In this document: positions 17,102 to 26,066 of the stretch, in pieces | Position numbering within the stretch: the stretch's first letter is position 1 | How the letters are laid out: every line of letters begins with the position of its first letter | Source of the DNA: Gemmatimonadota bacterium | GTDB lineage: Bacteria > Gemmatimonadota > Gemmatimonadetes > Longimicrobiales > Gaopeijiaceae | Direction: 5' to 3' | DNA length: 64,000 nucleotides | Assembly: GCA_040882465.1 (NCBI GenBank) | Contig: JBBEBG010000001.1 | Coordinates: 119,075-183,074 of the forward strand | Translations under genes and position numbers: made by a program | The notes under the pieces: model-generated | Told to the model about the DNA's origin: nothing | Seen by the model: the letters and a program-made list of their open reading frames with translations, nothing else | The model's database searches: none

Positions 17102-18603
17102 GGACGCTTCGACCAGGGAGCGACCGCAGTCCGCCAGGGCGACAACCCGTCCGTGGCTTCGCCTCGAGCCCGCGGAGTCTCGGCCGAACGTCGCCACTCG
17201 GCTTCCAGATGCGCAGCGGTCGCGGCGAGGGCGACGATCTCTGCTTCGCTCGCGCTGTCTCCGTCCCGCAGAGAAGGATGCTCTTCCAGGTAATGCGTCG
17301 AGAGATCCCCGGCGCGGAAATCGTCCTCTCGGACGACCCGCGCGAGGAACGATGCGCAGGTTTGCACGCCTTGCACGACCAGCTCGTCGAGGGCACAGGC
17401 CATCCGGTCGAGGGCCGCGTTCCTCGAGGGAGCATGCACGATGAGCTTGCCGAGGAGGGGATCGTAGTGGAGTCCGACTTCGGACCCTAGGGTGATCCCC
17501 CCGTCCCAGCGGACACCCGGACCTCCGGGAATCTCCAGGTGACGGACTGTCCCGGTCGCGGGGAGGAAGCCGGCGCCCGGGTCCTCCGCCGTGATTCGGC
17601 ACTCGACGGCGTGCCCCCGGAATTGAATGGCATCCTGCTCCAGGTCGAGCCCGGCACCCGCCGCCACACGGAGCTGGGCCTGCACCAGGTCCACTCCGGT
17701 CACCAGCTCGGTGACGGGATGCTCCACCTGGATTCGCGTGTTCATCTCGATGAAATAGAAGTCGCCGTCCTGAAGGAGAAATTCGATCGTCCCGGCGCCG
17801 CGGTAGTGCACCGATCGAGCCGCCTGGACCGCGGCCTCACCCATCGCCCGCCTTAGAGCGGGCGAAACCGCGGGAGAAGGCGACTCCTCGATCAACTTCT
17901 GGTGGCGACGCTGGACCGAACACTCGCGCTCGCCGAGGTGGACCACGTTCCCGCGCCCGTCTCCCAGGAGCTGAATCTCGATGTGTCGGGGACGGTCCAG
18001 ATATCGTTCGAGGTACACCGCTCCGTCTCCGAACGCCGCGAGCGCCTCCCTCCGCGCCGCGTCGAGCGCGCGGGCCAGTTCACCGCTCGAGGCCACGACC
18101 CTCATCCCCTTTCCTCCTCCCCCCGCAACCGCCTTGAGCACCACCGGGTAGCCGATCTCGTCCGCGCGCCTTGCCGCGTCGTCGGCATCTTCGATCGGAC
18201 CCTCGGAGCCCGGAACGACGGGGACTCCCGCCTTCCGCATGAGATCCCGAGCCTCCGACTTGTCTCCCATCGCCGAGATCGTCTCCGGGGCGGGACCGAT
18301 GAAGATCAGCCCCGCCTCCTCGACCGCGCGGGCGAATTCGGCCCTCTCGGAGAGAAGGCCATACCCGGGATGGACCCCATCCACACGCGCGCGCCGCGCG
18401 ACCTCCAGGATCCGGTCCATGCGCAGATAACTTTCGGAGACAGGAGGTGGACCGAGCCGATGGGCTTCGTCGGCGAGGAAGACGTGCGGGGCCAGGCGGT
18501 CCGCGTCCGAGTAGACGGCGACGGAGCGAAGTCCCAACTCCCTGCACGCTCGAACGATCCGCACCGCAATTTCGCCGCGGTTGGCGATGAGGACGGAATT
18601 CAT
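17098..18603 (-). CDS. Biotin carboxylase subunit of acyl-CoA (propionyl-CoA) carboxylase
   Basis: ATP-dependent carboxylation of the biotin on the carrier protein. The N-terminal MNSVLIANRGEIAVRIVRAC is canonical and fixes the start. The ATP-grasp loop AVAGGGGKGMRVV, the HIEIQLLGDG strand and IEMNTRIQVEHPVTELVTG are present. 501 residues; the last ~50 (Ala/Glu-rich) extend beyond the usual AccC end. It is separated from the carrier gene by the RNA methyltransferase gene. Confidence 0.94.
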   Translation of the reverse strand: MNSVLIANRGEIAVRIVRACRELGLRSVAVYSDADRLAPHVFLADEAHRLGPPPVSESYLRMDRILEVARRARVDGVHPGYGLLSERAEFARAVEEAGLIFIGPAPETISAMGDKSEARDLMRKAGVPVVPGSEGPIEDADDAARRADEIGYPVVLKAVAGGGGKGMRVVASSGELARALDAARREALAAFGDGAVYLERYLDRPRHIEIQLLGDGRGNVVHLGERECSVQRRHQKLIEESPSPAVSPALRRAMGEAAVQAARSVHYRGAGTIEFLLQDGDFYFIEMNTRIQVEHPVTELVTGVDLVQAQLRVAAGAGLDLEQDAIQFRGHAVECRITAEDPGAGFLPATGTVRHLEIPGGPGVRWDGGITLGSEVGLHYDPLLGKLIVHAPSRNAALDRMACALDELVVQGVQTCASFLARVVREDDFRAGDLSTHYLEEHPSLRDGDSASEAEIVALAATAAHLEAEWRRSAETPRARGEATDGLSPWRTAVAPWSKRP

Positions 18604-18667
18604 CGGGGCAAGGTAGCCGACGGCGCGATTCGGCGTAAAGTGAAGGGAGAGCGGCGGCCGCGGCCGA

Positions 18668-19666
18668 TCAGGTGCGTAGCCGCCCCAGCACCCGGGCCCG
18701 GAACGCTTGGAAGGCGGGACCGTCATAAGACGCGTTGTCCAGGATGGCCGCCACCTCTTCGGCTTCCCTCCACTCCGCTTCGAGCGCTTCCCCTTCGGCG
18801 TCTTCGTCCAGGGCGATCCCGAGTGCCACGCGCTCCGTTCGCCCCAGGTCTCCCAGCGCTGTCCCGAGTTCCCCGAGTCCTCGCAGGAGGAGAGACCGGC
18901 CGCCGGCGCGGTCCAGCGCCTCGCCCGCCGACTCCCCTACCTTGCGTGCCTCGGGCCCGCTGTCGAGTACGGCAAGCCCCAGCCGGATGGCGGGGCGCGC
19001 GTCCCTCAGGTCGAGGAGGACGAGCTCGCCGCAGCTCCCGCACGGCGCCTCCACGCCGGCCCGGCCTTCGGACGTGCGAAGGGTCACCTCCTGGAAGTCC
19101 CAGGGATAAAGGGGCATCTCCCCGCCGCACGCGGGACACTCTCGGGCGAAGGGAAAAGAGGTGAAGGCGAGCGTGAGTGGCCGGGCGCTCTCCAGAAACG
19201 GCGAGGCGAGCCACTCCAGGGGCCCACTCTTCCCTCCCACCCCACCCAGCGGCCCGGTCAGCCCATACGGGTCGTACCCTTCCAGGGGAGGGGGCGGAAG
19301 GACTTCGACGAGGCGGGAAAAAAACGACGGTGCGGGACCCGTGGCGATGAGCCTACTCCCGTAGCGCCACCCGCCCCATTCAGGCGGTGGTGGACGCCCC
19401 ACCCGCACCACCTCGTTTTTCCCGACGCGCAGGAGGGCGAGCTCGGAGGTTTCGAGAACGGTTCGGCCCTCCCGGCGAACCCGCTCTTCCCATTCCTCGA
19501 CCGCCTCCCAACGGAGCTCGAGAGGAACGGGACTCCACCGCCAGCACCGGGAGCAGACGTCCCACAAGCGCCCGAGAGTGGGATCGTAGGCCTGCCTGCG
19601 CCCGCTGACCGTCACCTCCGGGTCTGTGCCAGGGAGCCGTGCATCGCAATAGAGGCAACGTCGCAT
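18668..19666 (-). CDS. Four-CxxC zinc-binding protein of unknown function
   Basis: 332 residues from an ATG with AGGAGG eight bases upstream. Two cysteine-pair zones are clear. RCLYCDA and VCSRCWRW are in the first 50 residues, and ECPACGGEMPLYPW plus PCGSCGEL are near 190-225, consistent with two zinc ribbons. The C-terminal ~110 residues are Leu/Glu/Ala-rich and probably helical. No family recognised. It sits between the biotin carboxylase and carboxyltransferase genes on the same strand, with gaps of 64 and 119 bases. Confidence 0.7.
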   Translation of the reverse strand: MRRCLYCDARLPGTDPEVTVSGRRQAYDPTLGRLWDVCSRCWRWSPVPLELRWEAVEEWEERVRREGRTVLETSELALLRVGKNEVVRVGRPPPPEWGGWRYGSRLIATGPAPSFFSRLVEVLPPPPLEGYDPYGLTGPLGGVGGKSGPLEWLASPFLESARPLTLAFTSFPFARECPACGGEMPLYPWDFQEVTLRTSEGRAGVEAPCGSCGELVLLDLRDARPAIRLGLAVLDSGPEARKVGESAGEALDRAGGRSLLLRGLGELGTALGDLGRTERVALGIALDEDAEGEALEAEWREAEEVAAILDNASYDGPAFQAFRARVLGRLRT

Positions 19667-19785
19667 AAGGTTCGCCTCCTTCCGCACGGCGTGGGAGGGG
19701 GGGCGGCCAGGCAGAGATAGTTGGCCAGCCCGTCAAAAAAATCCGCGAAGAATCCGCCTCGGATCGGTGGTCCCGATCGTCGACC

Positions 19786-21336
19786 CTATAGGGGAAGGTT
19801 TCCGTGCTTCCGAGGCGGGTTGGAGTCGCGCTTGTTTCGGAGCATATCGAGCCCCGAGATCAGGCGCTCGCGCGTTCGCCGCGGATCGATGACATCGTCT
19901 ACGAACCCCCGCGCCGCGGCGATGTAGGGATTCGCGAACTTGGTCCGGTACTCCGACTCACGTTCGGTCGCCGCCTTCTCCGGGTCCGACGCTTCCGCGA
20001 TCTCCCTCTTGAAGAGAATCTCGACCGCGCCCTTCGGGCCCATGACGGCGATTTCCGCGGTCGGCCATGCGAGGTTCAGGTCTCCGCGGATGTGTTTCGA
20101 GTTCATCACGTCGTACGCGCCGCCGTACGCCTTCCGCGTAATGACCGTGAGCCTCGGGACGGTCGCTTCGGCGAAGGCGTAGAGAAGCTTCGCCCCATGG
20201 CGGATGATTCCGCCGTGCTCCTGGCGAACTCCGGGGAGAAAACCCGGAACGTCTTCGAAGACGACCAACGGGATGTTGAACGCGTCGCAGAACCGCACGA
20301 AGCGGGCTCCTTTGACCGACGCGTCGATGTCGAGCACCCCCGCGAGTACGGCGGGCTGGTTCGCGACGATCCCAACCGCGTGACCGCCGAGGTGTGCGAA
20401 GCCGACAATCAGGTTTTCCGCGAAGCGGGCGTGGACCTCGTAGAAGCGCCCCCCGTCCGTGACTGCCCGGAGCACGCGGTGCATATCGTACGGCTTATTC
20501 GGATTGTCGGGAACGAGATCCAGGAGGAGCGCCTCGGAGCCTTCGGGCGGCGGATCACCCGCACCCCGGGGCGGAAGTTCTGTGTTGTTCTGGGGAAGGT
20601 ACTGGATCAGGTCGCGCACGGCCGCGATCGCATCCGCTTCGGAGTCGTGCGCGAAGTGCGCCACCCCGGAAACCGAGGCATGCACGTCCGCCCCCCCGAG
20701 CCCTTCCATGTCCACGCCCTCGTGCGTGACCGCTTTCACCACGCCCGGGCCCGTCACGAACATGTAGCTCGTTCCCCGCACCATATACACGAAGTCGGTG
20801 ATCGCGGGCGAATAGACGGCGCCCCCGGCACAGGGCCCGAGTATCAGCGAGATCTGGGGGACGACGCCCGAGGCGAGGGTGTTGCGGAGAAAGATGTCCG
20901 CGTAACCTCCGAGCGAGACGACCCCCTCCTGGATTCGCGCTCCTCCCGAGTCGTTGAGTCCGATCAGGGGAGCCCCACCCCGGATCGCCAACTCCTGCAC
21001 CTTCACTATCTTTTCGGCGTGGGTCTCGGAGAGAGAGCCGCCGAATACGGTGAAGTCCTGCGAAAAGACATAGACCGGTCGGCCCAGGATCGTCCCGTAG
21101 CCGGTAACGACACCGTCTCCCAGGATTCGCTTCCCGTCCAGACCGAAGTCCGTCGAGCGATGTGTGACGAAGCGGTCCAGCTCCACGAAGGAGTCGGGGT
21201 CGAGGAGGAGGCGGAGCCGCTCCCGCGCCGAGAGCTTCCCTCGCTCATGCTGCGCCGCAAGGCGATCGGCGCCGCCGCCCTGGAGCGCCTCAGCGCCGAG
21301 GCGCTCCAACTCCGCCAGCTTCTCTCTGGAGCTCAC
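19786..21336 (-). CDS. Acyl-CoA (propionyl-CoA) carboxylase, carboxyltransferase subunit
   Basis: 516 residues of the crotonase-fold carboxyltransferase beta type. The N-terminal half has [26 protein letters not shown] with the first oxyanion hole. The C-terminal half has [28 protein letters not shown] and [34 protein letters not shown]. Fully conserved in appearance. The full-length PccB-type organisation rather than split AccA/AccD argues for propionyl-CoA or a related substrate. It overlaps the upstream lipoprotein gene by 4 bases. Confidence 0.94.
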   Translation of the reverse strand: MSSREKLAELERLGAEALQGGGADRLAAQHERGKLSARERLRLLLDPDSFVELDRFVTHRSTDFGLDGKRILGDGVVTGYGTILGRPVYVFSQDFTVFGGSLSETHAEKIVKVQELAIRGGAPLIGLNDSGGARIQEGVVSLGGYADIFLRNTLASGVVPQISLILGPCAGGAVYSPAITDFVYMVRGTSYMFVTGPGVVKAVTHEGVDMEGLGGADVHASVSGVAHFAHDSEADAIAAVRDLIQYLPQNNTELPPRGAGDPPPEGSEALLLDLVPDNPNKPYDMHRVLRAVTDGGRFYEVHARFAENLIVGFAHLGGHAVGIVANQPAVLAGVLDIDASVKGARFVRFCDAFNIPLVVFEDVPGFLPGVRQEHGGIIRHGAKLLYAFAEATVPRLTVITRKAYGGAYDVMNSKHIRGDLNLAWPTAEIAVMGPKGAVEILFKREIAEASDPEKAATERESEYRTKFANPYIAAARGFVDDVIDPRRTRERLISGLDMLRNKRDSNPPRKHGNLPL

Positions 21337-23171
21337 GGCGTGAGTGGAATCACCCGGCGGTTCTCGAGCCGGACCGGCTGGTAGCTCCGCCGGACTCTAC
21401 CGTCCACGACCGAGAGGACTCCCGTCGCACCCTCGAAGTCTCGAATCTCTTGGAAGGCGCGCAGGGTGCCGGCCGGGGTTCCGCCTCCGGCGCGTGCGGC
21501 CCGGAGAAGGAGGCGAGCGGAGTCATACCCCAGCGCGGAGACCGGAGAACGGAGGGTTCGGCGGAAGTGTGCCTCGTATGCTTGGACGAAGTCGGTCCAT
21601 CCCGGGCCGAATTCGCCCTCCTGCACCCACGTCGTCACGGAGAGGATGCCGTCCGTATGGCGCGGCGGAACGACCTGGAGGACGGACTGGCTCACCCAGG
21701 CCTCGTTCCCGAAGATCGTGAGGCCCGCGATCGTATTGACCCCGTAAAAGGAGAGTTGGGGTGCGAGCGTTTCGATGTCCTGCTGAGAGAGGATGAGAAC
21801 GAGTCCGCGCGGGGCCAGGCTCGCGACTTCTCCGAGGGGGGCCGCGAGGCTCGTGGCTCCCACGGGGTAGGTCAGCGTCCGCACGATCGTTCCACCGCCC
21901 GCGAGATACGCCTCGCGGAACCACCGCACCTCCTCCAGGATCTCGGCGGATGTGGGGTGGAGCAGGACGACCTGTCGGATCCCCTGCTGGAAGACGAGTG
22001 CCGCGAGGGCGCGCCCCGCTTCCGGGTCCACTCCCGTCAAGGAGAAGACGCCCGGCCCGGCATCGGGGACCATCCTCACAGTCGGGGAGAGAATGGCGAG
22101 GGGCTCACTCCGCGAGCGCGCCGCCGCGCCGAGCGACGCCTCTTCGAGCGGCCCCACGACGCCGGCGACGCCCTGGCTCTCGAGCGCGGATATCGCCTCC
22201 GCGACCCCGGAAAGTGTCCCCTGCTCGTTCATCGCGACGAACCGGACGCGAAGATCCGTCGCCTCCTCCTCGACGACAAGAGCCACTTCGATCCCCTCGC
22301 GAATCTCCTGCGCGAGCTCCCGCACCGAAGGGGAGCCCGATTCGGGGAGGATCGCCCCGATCACGGCCGCGACATTCAATTCGGCGTCGAGGGTGCCGGC
22401 GAGAAGGCTTCGCGCCCGCGCCTCCGTCCGCTCCCCAGGGTCGAGGGAAAGCGCCTGTTCAGCGAGGCCGAGCGCCTCGGCTTCCGCGCCGGCGAGGTGG
22501 CGGCGCACACCCAGCTCGAGAATGAAGACGGGAAGCAGCCGAGGGTGCGAGGGCGCCTGGTTTACCAGGTCGTGAAGGGCTTGAGTCTCCACGGCCACGG
22601 CCCAGCTCGCGGCACGCGCCTCTGCCGCGTTCAGCAGCTCTTCCCTCGATCCCGGCGGAATCTGGAAGAGGGCCTCCAGTGCCCCCCCGAGTTCGCCCTC
22701 CCAACGCACCTCGGCCCGGAGGAGAAGCGCTTCGCCGATCCGCACGTCCCCGGCCGGAAAGAGAGGCATAAAGGTGCCGAGGGCATTGTCGGCGGCCGTC
22801 CACTCCTCGAGTCCCATGGATGCCCGGGCACCCAGGAGAAGAGCGAGGGCCGACCCCTCTGTCGTCGCGAAGCGCGTCTCGATTTCGCGGCCGCGGTCCC
22901 TTGCTTCGGCGAATCGCCCCTGGTTGAGGAGCTCCGTACCCTCCGCGAGGAGACGGGCAACCTCCGCGGCCGTGCCGGGATCACTGGCGCCCGCACGAAG
23001 TGCAGGGCCGGAGATGACGGGACCGGGAGGAAGTGCGCCCTCGGACGGCCCCGCGAGCCGGCACCCGGTCGAGAGAGGGGCGAGCCCCAGGGCGAGGAGA
23101 AACAGGCGTGGCGCGAGGGCGTTGGGACGACCCACGCCTTTCCGGTTCCTCCTCACGATTGGACTTCTCAT
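21333..23171 (-). CDS. Lipoprotein with TPR-like region and periplasmic binding-protein domain
   Basis: 612 residues. The N-terminus carries a positively charged start, a hydrophobic stretch and a lipobox LSTGC, so it is lipid-anchored. Residues about 60-260 are helical with TPR-like repeats ([18 protein letters not shown] and similar). From about 275 a Leu/Ile/Val-binding-type (Peripla_BP_6) fold follows, including [20 protein letters not shown] and LAILSPTVR. The architecture resembles LpoA-type activators of penicillin-binding proteins, but that remains a fold-level guess. SD GGGGGGAG is next to the ATG. Confidence 0.75.
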   Translation of the reverse strand: MRSPIVRRNRKGVGRPNALAPRLFLLALGLAPLSTGCRLAGPSEGALPPGPVISGPALRAGASDPGTAAEVARLLAEGTELLNQGRFAEARDRGREIETRFATTEGSALALLLGARASMGLEEWTAADNALGTFMPLFPAGDVRIGEALLLRAEVRWEGELGGALEALFQIPPGSREELLNAAEARAASWAVAVETQALHDLVNQAPSHPRLLPVFILELGVRRHLAGAEAEALGLAEQALSLDPGERTEARARSLLAGTLDAELNVAAVIGAILPESGSPSVRELAQEIREGIEVALVVEEEATDLRVRFVAMNEQGTLSGVAEAISALESQGVAGVVGPLEEASLGAAARSRSEPLAILSPTVRMVPDAGPGVFSLTGVDPEAGRALAALVFQQGIRQVVLLHPTSAEILEEVRWFREAYLAGGGTIVRTLTYPVGATSLAAPLGEVASLAPRGLVLILSQQDIETLAPQLSFYGVNTIAGLTIFGNEAWVSQSVLQVVPPRHTDGILSVTTWVQEGEFGPGWTDFVQAYEAHFRRTLRSPVSALGYDSARLLLRAARAGGGTPAGTLRAFQEIRDFEGATGVLSVVDGRVRRSYQPVRLENRRVIPLTP

Positions 23172-23203
23172 GCTCCCCCCGAAGGCCTCTGCGATCCCCT
23201 GGA

Positions 23204-25102
23204 TCAGGATTCGGTGGTGCCTTCCTCCGCATCCGGCACAGCGTCCGGCACGGCGGCCGTCGCGCTCACCGGTGCCTCGGCCTCCACCGCAACGGTTTCA
23301 CCTTCCGCCGTTTCCGCGGTGGGTTCCGTGGGCTCCACCGGCTCGGGAAGGGCCATCCGCTCCGGCACAGTCGTCACTTCCAGCACGATGCGGCGGTTGG
23401 CGGCGTCCGACTCGAGGACCCGGAGGTCCACGGCCTCACCCGGCCGGAAGTATTCGGCGAGACGATTCGCGTCTTCGACCGCGGTGTGCGAGGTCGGCAC
23501 GAAGCCCTCGATCTCGTCACCGAGATCCACGACCACACCCTTGTCCTGGAGCCGGATCACCTTCCCCTCCAGCTCGACGCCGGGCGCGAACCGCTGCACG
23601 ATTCCGGGCCACGGATCGTCCACCAACTGCTTGATACCGAGGGAGATTCTCTTCTGATCCGAGTCTATGTCGAGGACCATGACCTGTACGTCGTCACCCT
23701 TCTCCACGATCTCCGAGGGGTGCTCCACCCGGCGCGTCCAGCTCATGTCGGAGACGTGGACCAGCCCGTCAATTCCAGATTCGATCTCGACGAATGCGCC
23801 GAACGACGTGAGGTTGCGCACCTTCCCGGAGAGGATCGTCCCCGTCGGGTACTGCATCGGGAGGGAGAGCCACGGATCCTCCTCGATCTGTTTCATTCCC
23901 AGCGAGATCTTTTCTTCCTGCGGATCTACCTTCAGGACGACCGCTTCGATCTCGTCCCCGATCGTCACGAGCTTGGAAGGGTGCCGGACATTCCGCGTCC
24001 ACGACATCTCGGAGATGTGGACGAGCCCCTCGACTCCCTTCTCCAACTCGACGAAGGCCCCGTAGTTGGTGATCGAAACGACTTTCCCGCGGACGCGATA
24101 CCCCACAGGGTATTTCTTGTCGATGTCCGTCCAGGGATAGGGGAGGAGCTGCTTCAGCCCGAGGGAAATCCGCTCGCGGTTCCAGTCGATGTCCAGGACT
24201 TTGATGTCCACCGCCTGTCCGATCTCGACCACCTCGGACGGATGCCCGACCCTTCCCCAAGACATATCCGTAATGTGGAGGAGCCCGTCGAGGCCGCCGA
24301 GGTCGATGAAGGCGCCGAAGTCGGTGATATTTTTCACCAGGCCCTCGCGCACCTGCCCGACAAGGAGTTCCTTCACCAGGTTCTCCCGCTTCTTCTCGCG
24401 CTCCGCCTCGAGGATCACGCGCCGCGAAACCACGATGTTGCGACGCCGCTTGTTCAGTTTGATGATCTTGAACTTGTAAGTCTCTCCGAGCAGATCTTCG
24501 ATGTGCGGGACCCGGCGCAGAGCGATCTGGGACCCCGGGAGGAAGGCATCCACTCCCATGAGGTCCACGGTGACCCCTCCCTTGATCTTCCGGGCGAGGG
24601 TTCCCTTGACCGGGCGGTCGTTTTCATAGGCGTCCTTGATCTTCTCCCAGACGCGCAGGAAGTCGGCCTTCCGCTTGGAGAGAACGACGACTCCGTCGTC
24701 GTCTTCGAGGCTCTCCAGCAGGACTTCGACTTGGTCCCCCGGAGACAGCGTCGAAGGATCCTTGAATTCGTCCAGTGGAACGGAGCCTTCGCTCTTGAAT
24801 CCGAATTCGAGGATCACCGCGTTTTCGGTGACAGAAAGGATCTTCGCGGTGACGATCTCCCCTTCCCGCATGTCCTGCATCTCGCCGCCGAACTCCTCGA
24901 GCATCGCCTCGAAGTCGTCGCGGGAGAGGTCCATCTCCTCTTCCCCGTAGGGATCCCTGTAGAGCTCGGGAGAGATACCGTCGGGGATTTCCTCCCGCTT
25001 CGGCTTGGGCTTGGCGGCAGTCGCCACGGCACCGGGATCTGAGGAGAGCGCTTCCGAGGCTTCGGTTTCGGAGGCGTTCTGGTCTTCGGGAAGGGAGAAC
25101 AT
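23204..25102 (-). CDS. rpsA: 30S ribosomal protein S1
   Basis: Six consecutive S1 (OB-fold) domains are visible; domains 3-5 share the pattern V-x-G-x-V-x-x-I-T-x-(F/Y)-G-A-F-V-x-(I/L) and end in RISLGLKQL-type segments. Roles are mRNA binding and translation initiation on structured leaders. I chose the ATG at MFSLPEDQ, giving 632 residues; a TTG ten codons upstream is also in frame. The acidic N-terminal extension (~75 residues) and the Ala/Glu/Val-rich C-terminal tail lie outside the S1 folds. It sits directly after cmk, as in many bacteria. Confidence 0.96.
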   Translation of the reverse strand: MFSLPEDQNASETEASEALSSDPGAVATAAKPKPKREEIPDGISPELYRDPYGEEEMDLSRDDFEAMLEEFGGEMQDMREGEIVTAKILSVTENAVILEFGFKSEGSVPLDEFKDPSTLSPGDQVEVLLESLEDDDGVVVLSKRKADFLRVWEKIKDAYENDRPVKGTLARKIKGGVTVDLMGVDAFLPGSQIALRRVPHIEDLLGETYKFKIIKLNKRRRNIVVSRRVILEAEREKKRENLVKELLVGQVREGLVKNITDFGAFIDLGGLDGLLHITDMSWGRVGHPSEVVEIGQAVDIKVLDIDWNRERISLGLKQLLPYPWTDIDKKYPVGYRVRGKVVSITNYGAFVELEKGVEGLVHISEMSWTRNVRHPSKLVTIGDEIEAVVLKVDPQEEKISLGMKQIEEDPWLSLPMQYPTGTILSGKVRNLTSFGAFVEIESGIDGLVHVSDMSWTRRVEHPSEIVEKGDDVQVMVLDIDSDQKRISLGIKQLVDDPWPGIVQRFAPGVELEGKVIRLQDKGVVVDLGDEIEGFVPTSHTAVEDANRLAEYFRPGEAVDLRVLESDAANRRIVLEVTTVPERMALPEPVEPTEPTAETAEGETVAVEAEAPVSATAAVPDAVPDAEEGTTES

Positions 25103-25275
25103 GCGGGTTCCGGATCTCGTATTCCCCGGCAAATGCTTCGCCCGGGAGGGTGATGGACCTGCCGCGAGGGGCGAAATTCGCCTCGGGGATCCTGGTGAAG
25201 TAAGAGGGGCGGCCGGTCCCCGGGGGTGGGGCTGTCTTCCGTCCCAGCCCTTCGAAAGGGCAGCGTCGAACCCTT

Positions 25276-25305
25276 ATGTTATTCCGCCGCCTCGCTTCGG
25301 GTCAA
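25276..25305 (-). promoter_or_regulatory. Predicted sigma-70-type promoter for rpsA
   Basis: On the minus strand TTGACC (25300-25305) is followed after 18 bases by TAACAT (25276-25281), matching the -35 and -10 consensus at 5/6 and 4/6 positions. It overlaps the end of cmk and leaves a 170-base leader before rpsA. The local AT content is higher than around it. This is a consensus match only. Confidence 0.4.
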
Positions 25306-26066
25306 CCCGTGAGGCCACTCCTTGGCGCCCCGCCGGGCGGGGTTGCGCCCGACCCACCCGTCGCGGCCGCCGCCTGGACCCTGCGGACCGCCTCCACTAT
25401 CCGGTTCACCTGCTCCTCGAATCCGAGCTCGGTCGTGTCCAGAAGGAGCGCGCCGGGGGCCCGCCGGAGCGGCGCCACGGCGCGAGTCTCGTCGGATGCG
25501 TCGCGGTCCCGGATCCGGCCCGCCTCATTCGCGATCTCGCCTTCTCCGGCACTCCGACCCTCCTGGAGGAGTCGGCGGCGCGCCCGCTCGCCCAGCGAGG
25601 CCGTGAGGAAGACTTTCACGGGCGCCTGGGGAAACACGATCGTTCCCATATCCCGCCCGTCTGCCACCAGCCCTCCGAACGTCGCCGCGGCGCGTTGAAG
25701 GGGAAGGAGGCGCCTGCGGACCGCGGGAAACTTCGCGACCCACGCCGCGAGGCGGGTTACCTCCTCCGTACGGATCGCTTCACCGGGATCGGCGCCGTCG
25801 AGGAGGAGGCGGAATCCGCCTTCCTCGGGCAGGAGCGCCAGATCCAGCGCCGAAAGAAGCTCGGAGTCCGGTTCTCGCTCGAGCGCCCCTTCCATTCCGG
25901 CGCGGAGGAGCCCCAGCGCGACAGTTCGGTAGAGGGCGCCTGAATCGAGATGCCGAAAGTCGAGGCGGCGCGCGATTTCCCGCGCTGTGGATGATTTTCC
26001 CGAGCCCGCCGGACCGTCAATCGTAACGACGATCGTGCCCCGCAGTGGCGTCGGGGGGAGGCTCAT
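25302..26066 (-). CDS. cmk: Cytidylate kinase
   Basis: Phosphorylates CMP and dCMP. The P-loop TIDGPAGSGKSSTAREIARRL (residues about 14-34), YRTVALGLL, VADGRDMGTIVFPQAPVKVFLTAS and the RxxxDxxDETRAVAPL segment are typical. 254 residues; the last ~25 form a low-complexity Gly/Pro tail. The start was chosen at MSLPPTPLRG because of the ATGA overlap with aroA and the GGGGGGAGG upstream. Confidence 0.95.
   Translation of the reverse strand: MSLPPTPLRGTIVVTIDGPAGSGKSSTAREIARRLDFRHLDSGALYRTVALGLLRAGMEGALEREPDSELLSALDLALLPEEGGFRLLLDGADPGEAIRTEEVTRLAAWVAKFPAVRRRLLPLQRAAATFGGLVADGRDMGTIVFPQAPVKVFLTASLGERARRRLLQEGRSAGEGEIANEAGRIRDRDASDETRAVAPLRRAPGALLLDTTELGFEEQVNRIVEAVRRVQAAAATGGSGATPPGGAPRSGLTG

Noticed and set aside
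15788-17602. A 604-residue start for the RNA methyltransferase
   Set aside because: It would run through the biotin carboxylase gene; the ATGA-coupled ATG at 17101 gives the normal length and TRAM domain.
21450-23657. A 735-residue plus-strand frame opposite the lipoprotein and rpsA genes
   Set aside because: It is a shadow of high-GC minus-strand coding sequence; composition (Arg/Glu/Asp/Gly) and lack of domains argue against it.
23033-25042. A 669-residue plus-strand frame opposite rpsA
   Set aside because: Antisense shadow of six S1 domains, no SD and no fold.
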